Below the pieces are notes generated by a model. The model saw only the letters and a program-made list of their open reading frames with translations, had not been told where the DNA came from and ran no database searches. Positions 1-5,968 of a stretch of DNA of 5,968 nt are shown here, piece by piece; position 1 is the stretch's first letter; every line of letters starts with the position of its first letter. The position numbers were made by a program, and so were the translations under genes. This DNA is from Bacteroidota bacterium (lineage in GTDB: Bacteria > Bacteroidota > Bacteroidia > Flavobacteriales > Flavobacteriaceae): NCBI GenBank assembly GCA_024278565.1, contig JAJRSY010000027.1, positions 1 through 5,968 of the forward strand. Direction: 5' to 3'.

Positions 1-1
1 A

Positions 2-88
2 AATCTAAACAGAGCATTGGATTTAGACACAAAAATATTCCTCGCCTTTTATCAACTCAAACATATCAATCATTTCAATGTTTTATAA
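2..88 (+). CDS. Possible C-terminal end of an unidentified protein (partial, weak)
   Basis: Reading from base 2, the frame is open for 28 codons and ends at TAA (86-88). The peptide, which ends QLKHINHFNVL, has a protein-like mix of hydrophobic and charged residues (ALDLDTKIFLAFYQLKH). If real, the gene enters from the left edge and converges with the lipoprotein gene, whose stop lies 40 bases further on. I recognise no family. An open frame of this length is not rare by chance in AT-rich DNA, and frame 1 on the same strand is also open (to base 102), so this call is weak. Confidence 0.2.
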   Translation, partial: NLNRALDLDTKIFLAFYQLKHINHFNVL

Positions 89-127
89 AAATGCTGTTTT
101 AATTAGAACTTAGCCATTTTTTTTTAA

Positions 128-580
128 CTACTCTTCTATCAATATTTCTATTGAAGCAGCATAATTTGGAGTGGTACATACTTCAATAAGGCTTTTATTT
201 TTTTTTTGAAGTTTTAATACACCAGTAGTCAAAAGTTCAGGCGAATTCAATATTTTATAATCACCGGTATGCATTAATTTTTTGGCCAGGATTCTCCCAA
301 TACTTATAGAATTTGATTTGGTATGGGCTTGTTTCTCTTGAACTTCAAAAAAAACCAATTTTTCTTTTGGCAAGAACTTCCCGTTTTGAATACTGTCGGC
401 TACATAAGAATGTGCAAACTTAATATCGTCAATATATAGTGTGTCGTTATCCTTAAATTCAAAGGGGGATTGGTATAAAATGGAAATAATTCCCCCCCTG
501 ATACAATTATTATTCCTCTCATCAAGAGGCTTGCATTGTGAAAGGCTTATAAATATTAAGAGCATTATGATATTTTTCAT
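128..580 (-). CDS. Small putative lipoprotein of unknown function
   Basis: This encodes about 150 residues from the ATG at 578-580. A GTG directly upstream (581-583) could add one residue, but the ATG gives the more typical signal peptide. The N-terminus MKNIIMLLIFISLSQC is a short charged-plus-hydrophobic leader ending in a possible lipobox (LSQC), with Cys16 as the lipidation site. This suggests export and anchoring to a membrane, although Gln just before the Cys is not the best lipobox residue. Two other cysteines (26 and 135) could form a disulfide in the mature protein. The rest is a mixed alpha/beta-looking sequence with a lysine-rich stretch near 123-129 and an acidic C-terminus (EILIEE). 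I do not recognise the family, and no catalytic motif is evident. It lies downstream of the susD-like gene on the same strand but beyond an intrinsic terminator, with a 164-base gap, so it is probably transcribed separately. No convincing Shine-Dalgarno is visible. Confidence 0.7.
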   Translation of the reverse strand: MKNIIMLLIFISLSQCKPLDERNNNCIRGGIISILYQSPFEFKDNDTLYIDDIKFAHSYVADSIQNGKFLPKEKLVFFEVQEKQAHTKSNSISIGRILAKKLMHTGDYKILNSPELLTTGVLKLQKKNKSLIEVCTTPNYAASIEILIEE

Positions 581-683
581 CACACCTGATTGTTTTCTGC
601 AAATTACACTATGGACTTCTATCCCTATTTTACCATAAAATTGAGATTAGTGCCAATAAAGCATATTTTGGTTATTGTTATGT

Positions 684-712
684 AAAAAGCCGCTTTAAGA
701 AAAAGCGGCTTT
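684..712 (-). terminator. Intrinsic terminator downstream of the susC/susD-like operon
   Basis: A perfect 11-bp inverted repeat (AAAGCCGCTTT at 686-696, AAAGCGGCTTT at 702-712) flanks a 5-base loop. Read on the minus strand, the GCCGC/GCGGC stem runs straight into a run of five T residues (684-688). It sits about 33 bases after the susD-like stop codon, which is where a Rho-independent terminator for that operon would be expected. On the plus strand the stem is followed only by TTT and then A residues, so it is mainly a leftward terminator. Confidence 0.85.
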
Positions 713-744
713 AAAACTTTGATTAAGGTACATTCACTTATATC

Positions 745-2250
745 TCAATAAACAAGGTCGATATTTCTCCAATCGTTATCTCCACTGGCAGTCCCCACTT
801 GGCCTGCTGCACTAGGGCTTCCAAAAGTATAAATATCCTCTAGGGAAATCTCAAGCTCAGATGCCGGTACAGGAAACATGGTTGGTGATCCAGCTTGAAG
901 CATATCGTGCCTTCTCATAAATGCCCATTCCACGCACATACCAGATGCAAGATCTAGTTCAATTGAAACTTCATATAAAAGAGCGTTCAGTATGCTCGGT
1001 GCGGCTTCAGTTGTATCTTGCTCGCCAACTGTTTTTCTGGGAGAAGCGTCAAGAGCCACAACCGCAGCACCATAGTTGCCTAGGCGGTAATGGCATTCTG
1101 CTTTAATATAATCTATCTCTGCTTTGGTGAAAATATTTACTGGAATTCCGTCTTGATTTTGATTATTGTCATTAAAAAACTTGATGGTTTTATAACTAGA
1201 GAACAGTTGCCTGCCCCGTGATGCTCTTAAAAAACCAAATTCAGACCCCACATAGGCATAATATAGCCCAAGCCTTGGGTCATCTGACTCGGCCTCGTCT
1301 AAAACGATACTTTCATCTATTGGATAGTCAGTTGGGTATGTTGGATCAAAAAGGTGTTGAATTTTGATGTCGGTCGGCATATAACCGGCAGGCCCCAAAT
1401 CAAATAAAGACCAATCCTGAAAGTCGTTGGAGAACACATCTTGCGTAGCCTCAGGCTCGAAATTTTCTTCAATACCTTTCTCTGCGTAGCCCAAAATTTC
1501 ATTGTAGTCTATAGACTGCGCCTCTGCATCGGTTCTTGGCAAAGCTATAGAGATCCTGGCCAAATAGCTATTGGCCAATTGAACAAATACAGCACTATCC
1601 AAAACCTCACCTGCAGGATATACCGCATATTCAAAACTACCTTGCGATTCAGCTAAACTTATGGAAGTTTTGATGTTTTCGACTGCTGCGGCGAACATTT
1701 CCGTGTAGGTGGAAAACTCCAAACTTGAAGGATCCGTATCCGGATCTACGATATATGCCTTATCGTATATCATGGAAAGATAGCCTTGTGCCACACCTTT
1801 GTCAAAATAGGCGCCCGCAAGTTCCTGGTCTGTTAGGTCGACCTCGTCTACAATAACAGTTCCACCTGCATTTTCAATGTTATCGATAACCGTATTTGCA
1901 TTATTGATAACGGAATTGAAATCGTCCCATGCACCTGCAGCTTGAAAGGGCAGGTCGTCATTGGCGGTCGAATTTATGATTTGACGCCTTGGTTGGTCGC
2001 AAAAATCCCAGAACCCCCGGAAAGCATTGGTGGTCGAGAATTGATCTGCCAACCCCCTAAAATATACTCCGTTAAAACTTACTTGGCCTGACATCAAGGC
2101 TGAATGGTTTGAGATATTGAAGTTCTGAAAATCGTTGGGGTTCGCAAGAACCCTTTCTGCATCAGCTTGGTTGGGATTGCCAATATTAAATTCTTCTTGA
2201 GAGCATGACAGTACTACCAGTGCTATTAGTAAATAAATTATTTTTTTCAT
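745..2250 (-). CDS. SusD/RagB-family nutrient-binding outer-membrane lipoprotein
   Basis: This 501-residue protein has the usual length of the SusD/RagB family. These surface lipoproteins cap a SusC-like barrel and bind the ligand to be imported. The N-terminus has a short signal peptide with a good lipobox, LVVLSC, giving lipidated Cys16. Family features follow in order: the N-terminal helical region with AWDDFNSVINNANTVIDNIE (107-126), the helix pair around AGAYFDKGVAQGYLSMIYDKAY (145-166), the DDPRLGLYY segment (323-331), a TPR-like helix pair with IDYIKAECHYRLGNYGAAV (379-397), then EWAFMRRHDML (441-451) and the C-terminal MFPVPASELE (458-467), which corresponds to the FPIPxxEI motif seen in many SusD proteins. 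The protein ends DWRNIDLVY. It starts 9 bases after the SusC-like stop, behind an A-rich leader with no Shine-Dalgarno, as is usual in Bacteroidota, and is probably cotranscribed with it. The ligand cannot be told from sequence alone. Confidence 0.95.
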   Translation of the reverse strand: MKKIIYLLIALVVLSCSQEEFNIGNPNQADAERVLANPNDFQNFNISNHSALMSGQVSFNGVYFRGLADQFSTTNAFRGFWDFCDQPRRQIINSTANDDLPFQAAGAWDDFNSVINNANTVIDNIENAGGTVIVDEVDLTDQELAGAYFDKGVAQGYLSMIYDKAYIVDPDTDPSSLEFSTYTEMFAAAVENIKTSISLAESQGSFEYAVYPAGEVLDSAVFVQLANSYLARISIALPRTDAEAQSIDYNEILGYAEKGIEENFEPEATQDVFSNDFQDWSLFDLGPAGYMPTDIKIQHLFDPTYPTDYPIDESIVLDEAESDDPRLGLYYAYVGSEFGFLRASRGRQLFSSYKTIKFFNDNNQNQDGIPVNIFTKAEIDYIKAECHYRLGNYGAAVVALDASPRKTVGEQDTTEAAPSILNALLYEVSIELDLASGMCVEWAFMRRHDMLQAGSPTMFPVPASELEISLEDIYTFGSPSAAGQVGTASGDNDWRNIDLVY

Positions 2251-2259
2251 TGTTTTTTT

Positions 2260-5200
2260 TTAAAATGTTATAAGTATTGAACCTGCAAAGGTCCTAAAAT
2301 TTGGAAATGAAAACTCATCCATTCTAAAAATGGGGCTTCCACTTAGCGCAACTTCGGGGTCGTAACCTGAATAGTTGGTGAAAGTATACAGATTCCTACC
2401 GGAAACTGTAAACTTGATGGCTTCCAACGGAACTCTTGGCCCAAACATTTCTTTGTCGATGGTATAGGATAATGATACCTCACGAATTTTGACGAAACTC
2501 GCATCTTCAACAAAATAATCTATTGGGGCTGCTCCATTATAAATCGTAGAACTCGCATTGGCATAAGATGAGGGTTGTCCAGCTGCACCAAAAGCATCTA
2601 AATCTGCATGGCGATCATTAAAATATAAAAACTGTTTAGAGTAGTTATATACCTCACCGCCTATCTGAGCATCAAATAGCGTGTAAAGACTGATGTTTTT
2701 ATAGGTGAACGTATTTTTGAAGCCCATAATAAAATCTGGGTTGGTATCTCCTATTAGGTCAACAGCCAACTGGTTTGTATCGGCATCCCATTTTCTAATG
2801 GCCTGTTCTCCACCAGCGTTTACTAGCCCGGTTTCACCATTATTTGCTGTTACTATAACGTCACCGAATTCATTTACACTGAAATCGGACAATGGAAGAT
2901 TGAGACCTTCATTGATTACTAAGCCACCTTGTACGGTTAGCTCATCTAAAGACCCTACCAACTGGTTGCCGAACATGGCACCGTACGGTTGGCCCGGTTC
3001 AACCCTGAAAACATTGACCGCAGGTGCTGAGTCAATTCTGTTTATCACACGATCTCCAAAGCTGACTATGTTTCTATTAAATGGAGCCACATCGCCTAAA
3101 CTGGTTATCGTATTTTCTACCGCGGCAAAAGTAACGCCAAAGTCCCAACTGAAATCATCAGTTTCAATTGCGGTTCCGGTAAGCGATACCTCGAGGGCGC
3201 TGTACTCGGTTTCCCCAATATTTTGACGTTGCGTAAAACCTGGAACAGCTCCTGAAAGTGGCACGGTAATAATTGCTCCTTCGGTAGTTGAGTTGGCATA
3301 TGTCACAGAAAGATCAATCCTATTGAATATACTGGCATCGATACCCACTTCCAATTCTTTGATGGTGGGCGATTGTAAATTAGGATTTCCAACTTGATTT
3401 AGTGTAATACCTGTTTGGGCCACATTGAAGGTTTCAAAAATGTCTCCGAAGTTGGGGCGAAGACCAGCAGTACCATAAGACCCCCTGAACTTGAGTTCAT
3501 CCAACCAATCAGCATCTATATCCTCACCCAATCTATAGGCTAAAGAGGCTCTGTAAAAAATTTGGTCCCTGTTGTCCTCTCCAAACAAAGAGCTTCTGTC
3601 AGATCGTATTAGACCTCCGATTATTAGTTTTTCTTTCCAATCAAAGTCCGCTGATAAAAAGACATTTTGTGTTTTTTCTCTAAATTCTCCAGAAGAGACA
3701 AGAATGTTCTCAGTACCCTGTTGCAAGGTTCTAACACCTTCGGTTAAAAAATTTGATGCCTGCGCGCTATTAAACGTGCTAGTGACATCTTCAAATAAAT
3801 AACGTAAAGAACTCTTCATGGTAAAATCCCCAAAAGTCTTGTTGTAATTTAATTGGGCATAAGAATTGACCCTTGCAGAGGTTGTGCTTAAAATTGATAT
3901 GAACCCATTGTCGGTAGTTGGATTCCCCTGTGCGCCTGAGATATATCCTTTCGGAAAAAATTGCTCCAACTGGACAGTTGATCTGTCGGTAGATAGCTGC
4001 CCTTCAAAAAGCAGGTTATCGGTAATGCTGTATTTTGCCGTGATACTCGATACCAATCTAGAATTTGTAAGTGCATTTTCTTGCTGTCTAACCACATACA
4101 ATGGGTTTTGGTATTCGCCAATAAAGCCGTTATCTTGATAAAACGGTATATAATCCCCATCTTCGCCCCTTTTGTTCAGGTCAACAGTTGGATCGGCGGT
4201 CAGGAGATTGAAAAATAAATTGTCTCCTTGCCCACCTTGTTGTATTTCTTGACCCGTATTTCTGACAATATAATTAGAGATGTCAAGTTTGAGCTTATCA
4301 CTTATATTAAGGCTCAGGTTCAATCGGGCATTTTGTCTTTTAGTTTCATCAAGCCCGTTTATTATGGCACCGACCCTAGAGTCTTCCATAGAGGCAAAAT
4401 AAGACGCCTTGTTTAGTTTCTGCGATACATTTACAGTTGTCAACCGGTATGGTTGTGAGGTTAAGAACCGATCAACGTTATCGATTAATTGACCTGGCCA
4501 TGGATTGTCGAACAGTCCGTCTGGATCTGCAACAATTGTACCGCTACTAATATCAAAATCACCATTGGCATCTAATAACCTATCATGTTTTTTGGCCAAG
4601 GGGTAGCCTCTTTGAATATTGGAAAAACCATTTTCAAATCTTAGGTTTACCCTAGGCTTGTCGGTAGTTACTTGCTTGGTAATGATCTGTATTACTCCAT
4701 TTCCTGCCAAAGAACCGTACAATGAAGATGCAGCAGCACCTTTAACGACTTCGATAGATTTAATGTCTTGGGGGCTAAAATTACTCAAGCCACCTTGGGT
4801 AATAACCCCATCTACGATGATTAGAGGAGCCGTACTACCTTCTATTGAACTTGCCCCCCTTAATATGACAGCTGAATTACGAAGTGGGTTACCCCCTCCC
4901 TGCACTATTTGGGCACCTGCAACTTTACCAATAAGCGCAGAAGCTACATCAGGTGTTGGTACAGTTTGGACATCGGCAAGATCTACCGTTTCAACTTTGA
5001 AGCCAAGTTTTTTCTTTGATGTTCCTTGTGCCACACCCGTTAGGACCACTTCATCTAAAGATTGTGCCTCTTCCTTCATTTGCACATTTATCGAGTTACT
5101 GGATCCAATGGTCTGTTTTGAATTTTTCTGCCCTATATAGGTGAAAAGAAGCGTTTGGCCTTCACTACCGCTTATAGCGTAGTTACCGTCAAAATCAGTT

Positions 5201-5361
5201 TGGGTGCCGTTGGTCGTACCTTCTACGACGATGTTCACCCCGGGCAACGGCAGACCATCTTGATCCGTTACCGTGCCGGTAATCGTCTTGTCCTGTGCAA
5301 AAGTAAGGTGCACAACAAACGCCAATAACAGCGTTAAGATTCCATTTAGTTTTGTTCTCAT
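2260..5361 (-). CDS. SusC/RagA-family TonB-dependent outer-membrane transporter
   Basis: This 1033-residue protein has the expected length for a SusC-like importer, the barrel partner of the SusD-like lipoprotein encoded next. A Sec signal peptide (about 1-22, ending LTFA before Gln23) is followed by a carboxypeptidase-regulatory-like beta domain (about 26-96, TITGTVTDQDGLPLPGVNI and TDFDGNYAI). The SusC signature SLDEVVLTG (101-109), which overlaps the TonB-box region, comes next. The plug domain (about 118-230) includes PLIIVDGVI (179-187) and the conserved IEVVKGAAASSLYGSLAGNG (203-222), where SusC proteins usually read LKDAAATAIYG-like. The rest is the 22-strand beta-barrel, with the family's late GRNLYTFTNYSGYDPEV (988-1004) and a C-terminal strand ending in Phe (GSILITF), the outer-membrane assembly signal. 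There is no STN domain before the CarboxypepD-like domain, so direct anti-sigma-factor signalling is unlikely. The start is the ATG just before the signal peptide, with only an A-rich stretch upstream. Substrate unknown. Confidence 0.96.
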   Translation of the reverse strand: MRTKLNGILTLLLAFVVHLTFAQDKTITGTVTDQDGLPLPGVNIVVEGTTNGTQTDFDGNYAISGSEGQTLLFTYIGQKNSKQTIGSSNSINVQMKEEAQSLDEVVLTGVAQGTSKKKLGFKVETVDLADVQTVPTPDVASALIGKVAGAQIVQGGGNPLRNSAVILRGASSIEGSTAPLIIVDGVITQGGLSNFSPQDIKSIEVVKGAAASSLYGSLAGNGVIQIITKQVTTDKPRVNLRFENGFSNIQRGYPLAKKHDRLLDANGDFDISSGTIVADPDGLFDNPWPGQLIDNVDRFLTSQPYRLTTVNVSQKLNKASYFASMEDSRVGAIINGLDETKRQNARLNLSLNISDKLKLDISNYIVRNTGQEIQQGGQGDNLFFNLLTADPTVDLNKRGEDGDYIPFYQDNGFIGEYQNPLYVVRQQENALTNSRLVSSITAKYSITDNLLFEGQLSTDRSTVQLEQFFPKGYISGAQGNPTTDNGFISILSTTSARVNSYAQLNYNKTFGDFTMKSSLRYLFEDVTSTFNSAQASNFLTEGVRTLQQGTENILVSSGEFREKTQNVFLSADFDWKEKLIIGGLIRSDRSSLFGEDNRDQIFYRASLAYRLGEDIDADWLDELKFRGSYGTAGLRPNFGDIFETFNVAQTGITLNQVGNPNLQSPTIKELEVGIDASIFNRIDLSVTYANSTTEGAIITVPLSGAVPGFTQRQNIGETEYSALEVSLTGTAIETDDFSWDFGVTFAAVENTITSLGDVAPFNRNIVSFGDRVINRIDSAPAVNVFRVEPGQPYGAMFGNQLVGSLDELTVQGGLVINEGLNLPLSDFSVNEFGDVIVTANNGETGLVNAGGEQAIRKWDADTNQLAVDLIGDTNPDFIMGFKNTFTYKNISLYTLFDAQIGGEVYNYSKQFLYFNDRHADLDAFGAAGQPSSYANASSTIYNGAAPIDYFVEDASFVKIREVSLSYTIDKEMFGPRVPLEAIKFTVSGRNLYTFTNYSGYDPEVALSGSPIFRMDEFSFPNFRTFAGSILITF

Positions 5362-5444
5362 TTTTTAAGTTATTTGAATTAGCTATCTGCGAAAATCACA
5401 ATTTCATGTTAATAATCCAAACTAATTTTAATAAAATTTTAAGA

Positions 5445-5506
5445 AAGGGGTATTGAAATGAAACAATTTAGCGGGGTATTGTTAGGAAAAAGAGCGGGTT
5501 ATGTTA
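5445..5506. repeat. Three imperfect direct repeats in the susC-like leader (possible operator)
   Basis: The 9-base word GGGGTATTG occurs exactly at 5447-5455 and 5473-5481, with starts 26 bases apart. A degenerate third copy, GCGGGTTATGTTA (5494-5506), resembles the second copy in its wider context, GCGGGGTATTGTTA (5471-5484), with one gap and one substitution. The starts of the second and third copies are about 23 bases apart. G-rich words stand out in this AT-rich region. Regularly spaced direct repeats upstream of a transporter operon could be binding sites for a regulator or structural elements in the mRNA leader. This function is inferred from pattern and position only. Confidence 0.4.
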
Positions 5507-5570
5507 AAAAAAATATAAATATTACGGTTGTTTGACTTGACTTATTGAGAATAATCAATTAATTGTCTTG

Positions 5571-5601
5571 CTAATGTAAGAACTCAATAAATTGAAACAA
5601 A
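5571..5601 (-). promoter_or_regulatory. Candidate Bacteroidota-type promoter for the susC/susD-like operon
   Basis: Read on the minus strand, TTTG (5598-5601) is followed after 19 bases by TACATTAG (5571-5578). Known Bacteroidota promoters have a -33 TTTG/TTG and a -7 TAnnTTTG separated by about 19-21 bases. The -33 and the spacing match and the -7 has one mismatch. Transcription would begin near 5564, at a perfect palindrome CAATTAATTG (5556-5565), leaving a leader of about 200 bases that includes the direct repeats. The long leader and imperfect -7 make this only a candidate. It lies between the inserted element and the gene, so the insertion would not have broken it. Confidence 0.3.
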
Positions 5602-5617
5602 ACGCTATAATTATCTT

Positions 5618-5639
5618 AGGGTGCACGACAAATTTCCCT
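5618..5639 (+). repeat. Left terminal inverted repeat of the MITE-like element
   Basis: This arm starts AGGGTGCACGAC and ends AATTTCCCT, and is the exact reverse complement of the right arm at 5795-5816. The outermost A may belong to the flanking TTA rather than to the element. A subterminal 6-bp hairpin, TTTTCT/AGAAAA (5639-5644 and 5652-5657), follows. Confidence 0.9.
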
Positions 5640-5739
5640 TTTCTGTTCAAAAGAAAACCATTTTACCAGATTGTCCTCCCCTGGCCCCTCCAGAAGGAGC
5701 GTGGGTAAATACAACTTACAAAGGTATCGAGAAACAATT

Positions 5740-5757
5740 CCCTCCCACCGGGGAGGG
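5740..5757. repeat. GC-rich hairpin inside the MITE-like element
   Basis: CCCTCCC (5740-5746) and GGGAGGG (5751-5757) form a perfect 7-bp stem around a 4-base ACCG loop. GGGGAGG (5750-5756) can also pair with CCTCCCC (5675-5681), so the element may switch between a local hairpin and a long-range fold. No T-tract follows on either strand, so I do not call it a terminator. Confidence 0.7.
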
Positions 5758-5761
5758 CTAG

Positions 5762-5782
5762 CCTGCCTGCCGGACAGGCAGG
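5762..5782. repeat. CCTGCCTG/CAGGCAGG palindrome inside the MITE-like element
   Basis: CCTGCCTG (5762-5769) and CAGGCAGG (5775-5782) form a perfect 8-bp stem around a 5-base CCGGA loop. From general knowledge, very similar CCTGCCTG palindromes are dispersed in many flavobacterial genomes, so this may be a repeat unit in its own right carried within the element. Confidence 0.75.
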
Positions 5783-5792
5783 TCTGTTGAAT

Positions 5793-5968
5793 TTAGGGAA
5801 ATTTGTCGTGCACCCTTATCGAGCTCACTTCTTTGAATATTTTTTCTATAAAATAGATTTCTTTTGAAAATAGAAGCTGCTTTACGAACGAATTTGTTTT
5901 TACTAATCCATTGGAATGAGTGCTGGTTGCAATTTCAAAGTAGGCTGCCTTGATGGATATCAGGCCCT
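5793..5968 (-). CDS. C-terminal end of an unidentified protein, extended into the MITE-like element (partial)
   Basis: Entering from the right edge, one leftward frame stays open for 57 codons (from base 5966) and stops at TAA (5793-5795). Its peptide includes SIKAAYFEIATSTHSNGLV and KQLLFSKEIYFIEKIFKEV, an amphipathic, lysine/glutamate-rich and protein-like stretch with mixed codon use. The other two leftward frames stop within the first 11 codons. The start lies outside the window, and I do not recognise the family. The last residues (VHDKFP) and the stop are encoded by the right terminal repeat of the inserted element. If the element and one TTA copy are removed, the frame would read SSIR followed at once by TAA, so the insertion seems to have replaced a native stop with a short extra tail. 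The gene lies upstream of the susC-like operon on the same strand. The open frame could still be chance in AT-rich DNA. Confidence 0.45.
   Translation of the reverse strand, partial: GLISIKAAYFEIATSTHSNGLVKTNSFVKQLLFSKEIYFIEKIFKEVSSIRVHDKFP
5795..5816 (-). repeat. Right terminal inverted repeat of the MITE-like element
   Basis: This is the exact reverse complement of the left arm (5618-5639), reading AGGGAAATT at its inner side and GTGCACCCT at its outer side. It overlaps the last seven sense codons and the first base of the stop codon of the leftward partial gene at the window's right edge. Confidence 0.9.

Larger units (their letters stand above)
5619..5815. mobile_element. MITE-like element with perfect terminal inverted repeats
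   Basis: A 197-bp non-coding segment is bounded by perfect 21-bp terminal inverted repeats, 22 bp if the adjacent A/T pair is counted. The outer ends read GGGTGCACGAC on both strands. TTA lies immediately outside each end (5616-5618 and 5816-5818), which looks like a 3-bp target-site duplication. TTATC also recurs at 5611-5615 and 5816-5820, so a 5-bp duplication with asymmetric ends is an alternative. The interior is locally GC-rich with several hairpins and encodes no transposase, so movement would have to be supplied in trans. I cannot assign the ends to an IS family. It inserted at the 3' end of the leftward gene at the window's right edge, upstream of the susC-like promoter region. Confidence 0.75.

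Noticed and set aside
87..125. Possible rightward terminator: AAAAATG-CT pairing with AG-C-CATTTTT and ending in a nine-T run
   Set aside because: The stem is almost all A-T with a bulge and a 16-base loop, so it would be unstable. The T-run alone is not convincing in this AT-rich stretch.
441..638. Rightward open frame of 65 codons overlapping the small lipoprotein gene and its upstream region
   Set aside because: It is mostly antisense to a better-supported lipoprotein gene with a signal peptide, and its own translation shows no recognisable feature.
584..680. Promoter for the small lipoprotein gene (TAATTTG near 600 on the minus strand)
   Set aside because: The word is one base short of the TAnnTTTG pattern and no TTG lies at the expected -33 distance, so I could not support a specific site.
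2705..3226. Long rightward open frame (173 codons) opposite the susC-like gene, and a similar one at 4619-5140
   Set aside because: Both lie wholly antisense to a strongly supported SusC-like coding region, have low-complexity Ser/Pro/Thr-rich translations and no signal or domain. They are shadows of the real gene.
5432..5441. TAAAATTTTA perfect 10-bp palindrome
   Set aside because: It is made only of A and T in a very AT-rich leader, where such palindromes are expected by chance.
5458..5535. Rightward 25-codon open frame beginning ATG AAA CAA, with a G-rich AAGAAAGGGG upstream
   Set aside because: The apparent ribosome-binding site is one of the GGGGTATTG repeats, Shine-Dalgarno sites are weakly used in Bacteroidota, and a frame this short is expected by chance.

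Overview
The window looks like a chromosomal segment of a Bacteroidota bacterium, most likely a marine-type member of the Flavobacteriaceae. The basis is a tandem SusC-like/SusD-like gene pair, AT-rich DNA with A-rich rather than Shine-Dalgarno-like sequence before the starts, short lipoprotein signal peptides, and a small GC-rich inverted-repeat element of a kind common in flavobacterial intergenic DNA. I cannot name the species.

Layout from left to right. Positions 2-88 may hold the last codons of a rightward gene (weak). Positions 128-580, leftward, encode an unrecognised small lipoprotein of about 150 residues. Positions 684-712 hold a clear intrinsic terminator for leftward transcription. 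Positions 745-2250 (SusD-like surface lipoprotein) and 2260-5361 (SusC-like TonB-dependent transporter) form a leftward two-gene operon, susC first, with a 9-base gap. Positions 5362-5617 are the upstream leader and promoter region. It contains a three-copy imperfect direct repeat (ggggtattg core) and a possible Bacteroidota-type -33/-7 promoter. Positions 5619-5815 are a 197-bp non-coding element with perfect terminal inverted repeats, two internal GC-rich hairpins and a flanking TTA duplication, so a MITE-like insertion. Positions 5793-5968, leftward, are the C-terminal end of an unrecognised gene whose frame runs into the element and stops inside it.

The SusC and SusD proteins should work together at the outer membrane. 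The SusD lipoprotein lies over the SusC barrel as a lid, captures a ligand (usually a glycan, sometimes a peptide), and SusC imports it using TonB energy. No glycoside hydrolase, peptidase, sulfatase, sigma/anti-sigma pair or hybrid two-component regulator lies in the window, so the substrate cannot be inferred. The terminator after susD separates the pair from the small lipoprotein gene, which therefore probably has its own promoter.

I see no clearly new multi-gene system here. The most interesting signals are the MITE-like element with its readable insertion scar, its apparent donation of a new C-terminal tail and stop codon to the upstream gene, and the repeated motif in the susC leader.
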